The notes under the pieces: generated by a model | Database searches by the model: none | What the model saw: the letters and a program-made list of their open reading frames with translations, nothing else | What the model was told of the DNA's origin: nothing | Position numbers and translations under genes: made by a program | From: Zizania palustris | Lineage: Eukaryota; Streptophyta; Magnoliopsida; Poales; Poaceae | Assembly: GCA_019279435.1 (NCBI GenBank) | Contig: JAAALK010000289.1 | Location: forward strand, 26,094,603-26,158,602 | Length of the DNA: 64,000 bases | Direction: 5' to 3' | Shown: positions 57,544 through 64,000 of the stretch, piece by piece | How the letters are laid out: each line of letters opens with the position of its first letter | Numbering within the stretch: position 1 is the stretch's first letter

Positions 57544-58609
57544 GACATAAGAAAGATTTTTAGAAAAATTTACCCAAAATAGTTCATGGATTCTTTATTA
57601 AATGTGATACAAAATAGTTCATTTCGATTCAGCTCTTATTTTAATCTCACCCATAGCACAAGTCGCTATGGATGGTACCACAAACAAGAAAAACAATAAT
57701 ACTGAATCTAGCGTCTAGAACAACCATCTAGTGGCTGTCAGGGGCATCGCCGGAGGTGTTCTCGGACCCTTGGATAGACCATGCTGTGGTGCTAGGCTCG
57801 ACCTCGTCGTCGGCCATTAGTCCTTCTAACGTCCTAGCCTCACCTGGGTTGGGTAGGGCCGTGCTTCGCCTGGTCAACTTCTTCAGTCAGCGAAGGGTTT
57901 TACGAAGGGTCTTCCTCCTAGGTGGAACCGAGGGTACTAGCTCTGCAATATCTTTCCAGAGCTCCCGGTTCTAGCTAAGGAGATGGTTGTTCTATTGTCG
58001 AAGTTCGTCGACCTCCTAATGATAGTAGTCGACCCATGCTTGCGTCTTGTTGACGTGTAGGAGAGCCTCAGTGTGAAGGGTATCCATAGCTGACAAGAGA
58101 TGGGTTTGTCTGGCTACGAGGGAGTCGCAGTCGTCGAGAAAGCTGACATAGGTGTTGTGATCCGACCCTAGCTCCTAAGATGGTAGATGGTGAAAGGCGA
58201 TGCCGTCAAGGCGGTCATCATAGATCTGATGAAGCTCTCCGAGTGCTTGAAGAGTTGGCTCCTGACAACTAATTTCAAAGCTTGTAGCTCTAGCCGAGGT
58301 AGCGAAGGAGATCAGCTCCTAGTCTGAGGCGATGAGCATCAAGGTTACTTGGCATGGGCCACTCTCTTCGATCTAGTAGATCCTGTGATACTCAAGATCA
58401 TAGGTGTATAGTAGGAACGCTGCCAACATACGGAGTTCCTGGATGAAACCGATAGCCTCTCGGCAGAAACTGCGGACGTGTGTTGGCATCTACAAAGAAG
58501 AGAAAGTTCAAAGAGTAAGAGAAGAAAAATATGAAGTAGATTTTTACAAAATAGATTTTTGTAAAGCTAAGTATGAGGCAGGTCTGTTTGGCTTCCTACA
58601 GTCAAGTCG
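57544..58609 (-). other. Chromovirus G untranslated leader
   Basis: About 1.07 kb between PBS and gag on the minus strand. I see no long open frame and no recognisable domain. A leader of this length is usual for Tekay-type elements. Confidence 0.5.
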
Positions 58610-58621
58610 GCTCTGATACCA
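58610..58621 (-). other. Chromovirus G primer-binding site
   Basis: TGGTATCAGAGC on the minus strand, a full match to the initiator tRNA-Met complement, three bases from the LTR end (GGTGCTTCA). Confidence 0.85.
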
Positions 58622-58624
58622 TCT

Positions 58625-60176
58625 TGAAGCACCCGAAATTTAACAATTCTAGACTTTATTGAAATTCCAAAGAAAATCAATAATCACAAGATGCTCATCA
58701 CACGACAACGCGCATACCACAAGCATTCGTGGTTCATAGACCACATTATTACACAAGTGTTAATATAAAAGAAACTAAGAAAATAATCATCTAGATGAAC
58801 ATCTTCTCCAAGATCGTGTCCTTGACTAGGTCGCTACTCCATATTGTCCTCGTCATAGTATGTCGTCCCTGAAGTGGGTTTTTCAACGGGTATGAGTATA
58901 AGAGTGCTCAAAAAGCCACCAAGAAATGCAATAATAATGCAAGGTAATGACAAGGAGAGATAATGGTTTAAAGTTCAGAAAAGTAAATTTTTTTTGCAGC
59001 CTTTAATGTGAGTCAAGTTTAATTATACAGAATAATTAAATAATAGTTATGCAACATCTTCTAACTCGAGGAGTACAGTCAGCCCTTCTCGCTCAACGAT
59101 CCTTACATGACCAATCAACATGCAACACTTCTCAAACAAATACTAATTGTGGGATGTGACGCAACCCGCCCTTGACCGTGGGCTCGACTTTTCAAAAAGA
59201 TTTAGACTCTGATCAGAGGTGTACAACTGTACCCACAAGGCACTCATTCCCACACACCGCAGTGTGTCCAAATGACCTAAGTCACATGAATTAATGCCAA
59301 AACCTTTAGCATGAAGATCTCCAACCCAATAATACACACTATAGGTTTCACCGCGCGCGCCAGTGCACTAGACCAACGTCGCGTCTCCTTTTGTGCCACA
59401 TGGTACAAGTCACCCGCGGGTGCTACTTAACCCTCTCCACATAGCGCCTCGAGTTGGAACGTCCCATACCTCTAGTTAAGACTTACCTACTAGACTTGTG
59501 GTTGATACGAAAGTGTATTGCAACGGATCCCGCAGACCGATCCTTATAGTGTCCTGGGTGCAACTAACCAATGTCCTTTATTGCACCCAGAACCAACCAT
59601 GCTAACTTAAATAACCAAAACTCCTTCACTAATTTCCAGTGGAGAGAAAATCACGTGGAAATCATATAATAGAACCAAAGTATCTACGACTCATTTTTAA
59701 ACGTATATAAGTTGTGTCGAAACATTGCACACTATCTAATAATATTATTAGTTCGGTGACAAGGAGTTTAGGCTCGATAGCATGGCTTGGGTTTGCACGT
59801 CAAGGTCAGGGATCTAAATAACTAAATTGTAAGGCCGTTAATTTGACTAATGCAACTATAACCTATGGGTTTTAGCGATATTTAATTTAAAATTGGGTTC
59901 AATATGCTCCAAAATGTGGTGGTGACTTGCCTTGCTCGACAAAGAGAGATGGTGTGACTTTGGGGAAGTACTACAGCTCCACGACGGCATAGTAATCTTC
60001 ACGGCACGCAAAATGAGAACAACAAACAATTAAAAATAATAAAATAAATAGTACAATCACTTCAATTAAATTGGCTAAAGTTGTAGAAAAATAAAAGAGG
60101 GGTTCTATGGAATTGAAATTGTGAAATTTGGAGTTAAAATGGGGAAAATATGAATTTTTAAAGTTTAAAACAATGT
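58625..60176 (-). repeat. Chromovirus G 5' LTR, interrupted by copia E
   Basis: On the minus strand ends GGGTGCTTCA at 58625. At least 1552 bp are seen, and the start lies beyond copia E, outside the window. No overlap with the visible part of the 3' LTR (50346-50994) can be compared, so the LTR is probably over 2 kb. The last five bases before E are AATGT (60172-60176), one copy of the expected E duplication. Confidence 0.7.
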
Positions 60177-62154
60177 TGAGAAACTAAGTTGAGATTTGCC
60201 TTGGTGGTTTCAAGTCTATGATGAGTGATTGACAAGTTTCCTGCTGGGCGAAGGGGTCCCTCCGAAGGGGCTTAGAGGTGTTTTACCGAAGGGTTCGGTG
60301 TTTGCTGGATGGAGCTGTTGCAGCGGAGTATGTTTATCATAGGGGTCTGGCAGAATACGAATAGAAGTCTGTACCAAAGGGCTCGGTACTTTGGGTTGTA
60401 CACCGGAGTGTGTACCAAAGGTTGTTTACCCGGAGAGGTCTCCGGGGTACTAGAAACTCTTGTCTGCTTGTCAGTGGTGTGCAGGTAACTTCAGAGGCAA
60501 CGGGACGGTTCGTAGCAAGTGAACCTAGGTCAAGTGGGACGCTGGATGCCAATCGAGGGGAGCTCGGTCATGGAGGCTACGTGGGGTCAAGGAAGGTCCT
60601 CGAGTCAAAGTGTGTTAGGCGAAGGCAAAAAGTGCGGAGGGTGGCTCCGGCTAAAGGTACCCCAAGTCAAAGTCCTCATAGGTGAGGAACTTCGAAGGAT
60701 GGCGGACGAAATCCTCAGGAATGAGGCAAGGCTCCAAAGTGTGCTCCATCGAAGACACTTGGAAGGACATCTGACGAAGGTCTCAGAGGTCAAGGTGCAT
60801 CGAAGGCATGGTCCGGGTAAGGCTCTTCGGGAGTGTGCTCTGGGCAGAGACACTACGAAGGAGTGCTTATGGAAGTGCTTCGTGTAGAGGACTTGGACGA
60901 GTGAGGGACTTCGAAAGGTGGCAAAGGTACTCTGAAGGAGGGGCTTCGAAGTGTGGATGACTTGATGTACTTCGGCAATGGATGGCTTCGGTACACGGAT
61001 GGGCGAAGTTCGAGCTGGAGTTGCTGCGAAGCCGTGGTGGTCCACTCCGGAGGTGATGGTGCGAAGTCTCAAGTGCTTTGATGGCTTCGGCTCAAAATTG
61101 TTAATGTATCGAAGACTGACTTCGGTGAAGCGAAGGCCTTCGGGTTCGAAGCTTGTCACCGAAGCCTCTACACACTTCGTGTGAGAAGGGGTCTATAGAA
61201 GCTTCCGCTTTGCAAAAGTTGATCGTATCTACTCTACAAAAATTGATGCTATCTCCTCTACGAAGCTGACAAAAGGAGCTTCCAATAAAGTAGACTACCA
61301 TCTGTACCACCGTGTCTGGCAGAGACAAAACCACTGTAAACCCTAGGGGTATTATAGTCTTTTCGCAAGTCAGAGTAGTGCCTATAAAAGGAGAGGCATG
61401 CTAGGGGCTAGGGTAACATTGTGCACTCTTTTAGAACCTTCTTTTCCCCTGTAGACTTGGCCATCCGCCATGAAGAGTTCTCTGTACTTGTGCGTTTTGT
61501 GTTACCTATTCTTGCAATGAAATTTCCATTCTGTTTTTCTTCTATTGCTTTAACTTGTATCTGTGTTTTTGCACTGCATGAGTTAAGATGTCTGCTTTCC
61601 ACTTCGTTCTGTGCCAACCAGAGTTTTTTTCTCTATTTCCAACGAAGTGTGTTTGTCTCCTATTCGTGTCATTTCTATGAGTAATGTATGTGTTCACTCT
61701 GTGTAAATCGGAGACAAACCCTCACTAATTACTAGTGAAACACTGTGAGAAGTGTGGAGTTGAAGTCTATTTTCTTTTCTTAGTCGAAGTCCTCATTGCA
61801 GTCAGTTCTATTTTCAACACTCCAAAGTGTGAAGCCTAGTACTGGTTACTAGTGCGGAGTATCTATTCGGAGCTCTCTGAGGGAAATGGACTTGTGCGAA
61901 GTACAGTAGTGTGAAGTCTGCTCGAAGGTACCTCGTGTGCGGAGCCTGCACTATCTTTGCTGAGGACAGTGTGTTTTCGGTGCGAGCGAAGTGTTCTGAT
62001 CTTTGAATTTTCACCCCATTCGAAGCCTGTGTTCGGAGTGTGTTCGATACCTCTGAACCAGTCACTTCGAAGGTTGTGTTCGAAGCCTGTTCAGCAGAAT
62101 AGAATTTTAAAAGCTCCCATTCACCCCCCTCTAGTCGCCTATTTCGGTCCAACA
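60177..62154 (+). repeat. Copia E 5' LTR
   Basis: 1978 bp, TGAGAAACTAAGTTGAG to TCGGTCCAACA, TATA box CCTATAAAAGG near 61381. GAAGC/GCTTC-rich body. Same family as solo LTR S in the opposite orientation. Confidence 0.9.
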
Positions 62155-62156
62155 AT

Positions 62157-62168
62157 TGGTATCAGAGC
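62157..62168 (+). other. Copia E primer-binding site
   Basis: TGGTATCAGAGC two bases after the LTR, exact initiator tRNA-Met complement. Confidence 0.9.
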
Positions 62169-62219
62169 TTGGTTAATATCACCAGTTGACCTTAACCGCT
62201 TTTGTGAACTTTTGGCGAC

Positions 62220-64000
62220 ATGGACAGAGTTAGTAAAATACCTCTGTTCAATGGGACTGACTTTGCATATTGGAAGGTGCGCATGAAGGCTTACTTGTTA
62301 AGCCAAGGAAATGCAATATGGGAGATTGTGGACTCACAATACTCAATCCCTAAAACCCGCACTACTCATGCAGAAAAAGACCAGGATAATTATAACTCAA
62401 AAGCTAGAAATATATTGTACATTGGCATGAACAGAAGTGAGTTTGATAGGGTTCAACACCAAAGGACGGCTAGGGAGATTTGGACTACACTCACTATCTT
62501 TTATGAGTGGTCTACTCAGATTAAGGCTAGGAGCAAGAGCCCATACAATCAACAGTATCAGTTGTTTGTGCAAGGCCCTGGCGAATCTATAAATTTCATG
62601 TTTTCTCGCTTTGATGCGATAGTGAGTATGGTAACTTGCGATCCACTAGGACGCTTGCTTACAATGATCATGATAGGGCAATCAAGCTTTTCTATGCTCT
62701 CGATCGTAGCATATGGGAAGTGAAGATATCCAGTATTGAGGAGTCCATAGGATATGATATCTTGACCTGTGATGAACTCTTCAGCATGCTGAAGTCCATA
62801 GAGATTGTCAAGGAATCTCTTGCAGTGCACATAAACTCTTTGCCTCAGCCATTGACACTAGTTTCTGGCTCTAGCCGTGGCACCACTACAAAACCAAGCT
62901 CATCTGGCACTTGTGTTTTAGCAGGTGGTTTTGCTTTGTCCTCCCTGGTCTTAGTCACAAAGGAGCAAGTGGATACTTTGTATGATGAAGAGCTTGCTCT
63001 CATTGCTAGGAGATTCACCGGCTTTCACAATGAAATACGGATACGGGATCAGCGGAGAAGTGGCTTTAGTGGTTGTTTTGAGTGTGGTGACACTTCTGAC
63101 ATCAAGGCAAATTGTCCTAAGCTTAAGAGGAGAGAAGAGAGTGAGCACCACGAACACCACAAGAAGGTGGCTAAGAGGGTAGCCAAGGACGCTTCCAGAG
63201 CTTTTGTCGTAGCACTCAGCGACATCGACACTTCCTCAACTGAGGAGTCGAGCTCTGATGAGGAGGAAGAGTCTCCAAGGAAGTAGGAGAAGATGGAGAA
63301 GAAGGCAAGGGATTTCACCGGCCTTTGTTTCATGGCCGACAGCAGTCACAACGACGATGAGCTAGACTCATCTGAGGTACAACTATCCTACGACCAGCTT
63401 TCCATTAAAGTTAATGAACTTAATGAAGTAGTTCTTGTTCAGGATAGATTACTTGTTCAGGCCGCTAGAGATAGAAAAGACCTTAGACTTAGGCTAGAAT
63501 CTATTTCTACTAATTATGTCATGCTTAAGTCTAAAATTAATGATGCTGAATGTGAATCTTGCATTGTTGTCATGGGTGAGCTTGCTCAGTTGTGTTCTGT
63601 GCATGCTCAAACTATGGATGAGCTTGAGACTGCACAGAAGCAGCTTTTGGTGGTGGAGTCTAGACCTATTTCTTTTGATGCTTGTTGAAACTATTCTTTA
63701 TTGATTGATAGCATTTATTTGACAGACAAGCATGTTAGACAATTAGAGGCTAGATTGGAGAATGCTGAGTGTTCTAAGGATGTGCAGCCTTCTTGTCCCA
63801 CCTGCATCATCCTTAAGGACCAAGTCAGTTTTGCTAGAGGGCATGTTGAAAAGCTCATGACTGAAAATGAATACCATCTTTCCGTGGTGAACAAATGCAC
63901 TGAGGGAGAGGGTACGATGAATTTGCTCTTGGCCAAGACCAAGATGTGTGCTAACAGGGCAGGGTTAGCTCTAGGATTGGGTTTTGAGAGAATTTCTCCA
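62220..64000 (+). pseudogene. Copia E gag (SIRE/Maximus-like), runs off the window
   Basis: ATG at 62220 (MDRVSKIPLFNGTDFAYWKV). UBN2-type region (NRSEFDRVQHQRTAREIW, TQIKARSKSPYN), a frameshift near 62620-62636, then RAIKLFYALDRS, zinc knuckle CFECGDTSDIKANC (63076-63117) and a Ser/Glu-rich acidic stretch. A TAG at 63284-63286 precedes a long coiled coil (DQLSIKVNELNEVVLVQDRL, NDAECESCIVVMGELAQL). A TGA follows at 63686-63688, and the frame continues (LEARLENAECSKDVQ, LLAKTKMCANRAGLALG) to the window end. The order and motifs match D1 and F gag. Pol, if any, lies to the right. At least three lesions make gag inactive. Confidence 0.85.

Noticed and set aside
54151..62154. Apparent giant inverted repeat between 54151-56153 and 60177-62154
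   Set aside because: They are two independent LTRs of one copia family in opposite orientation, each with its own boundaries; the first has its own perfect CTTGT duplication.
1..64000. Host protein-coding genes, tRNA or rRNA genes
   Set aside because: All recognisable coding motifs belong to retrotransposons; no cloverleaf or rRNA segment was noticed, though a dedicated scan was not possible.

Overview
The window is plant nuclear heterochromatin, very probably from a grass (Poaceae). I see no host gene. Almost every base belongs to nested LTR retrotransposons of three kinds: Ty3/gypsy of the Tat clade, Ty3/gypsy chromovirus with a chromodomain, and Ty1/copia of the SIRE/Maximus type. The assignment rests on the element types, the GC-rich grass-like coding regions and the nesting. 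Species cannot be told from the sequence. For reference I name the elements A, B1-B4, C1, D1, D2, E, F, G, H and S.

Left part (1-29965) is a five-level nest. Copia F (minus) was entered by gypsy C1 (minus), C1 by B3 (plus), B3 by the Tat element A (plus), and A by B1 and B2 (plus). B1 sits in the RNase H region of A pol with a perfect 5-bp duplication ATATC (1861-1865, 8913-8917). B2 sits in the 3' LTR of A with a perfect ACCCT duplication (15883-15887, 23285-23289). Removing both inserts restores the continuity of A pol and of the A LTR.

Middle (29966-38300): B4, a diverged B-like element truncated on its left, sits in the protease region of gypsy H (plus). H has a complete but decayed pol and a 3' LTR that is cut at 38300 by a copia block.

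Right part (38301-64000): two gag-only SIRE-like copia copies stand head to head (D1 minus, D2 plus). Next come two oppositely oriented LTR fragments of family C. The rest is a chromovirus G (minus, 50346-60176), which carries a copia solo LTR (S, with perfect CTTGT duplications) in its protease region and copia E (plus, running off the window) in its 5' LTR.

The most interesting content is a gene on the opposite strand to the element, lying just upstream of the 3' LTR of A, B1, B2 and B4 (and as a remnant in B3). It has a gypsy-type Transposase_28-like first exon, a coiled-coil exon and a conserved last exon. Four short introns have the same phases in A, B1 and B2, and there is a TATA box 5' of its ATG. 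With all five exons joined, the coding length is an exact multiple of three in A (1134 codons plus stop) and in B2 (1015 plus stop), and each has only one premature stop. B1 and B2 have LTRs, PBS and PPT but no gag or pol, so this antisense gene is the only protein gene they carry. They share LTR termini and PPT with A, which suggests that A-like elements mobilise them. Antisense ORFs are known in Tat elements such as Grande. The five-exon model and its presence as the sole gene of non-autonomous elements are what deserve testing.
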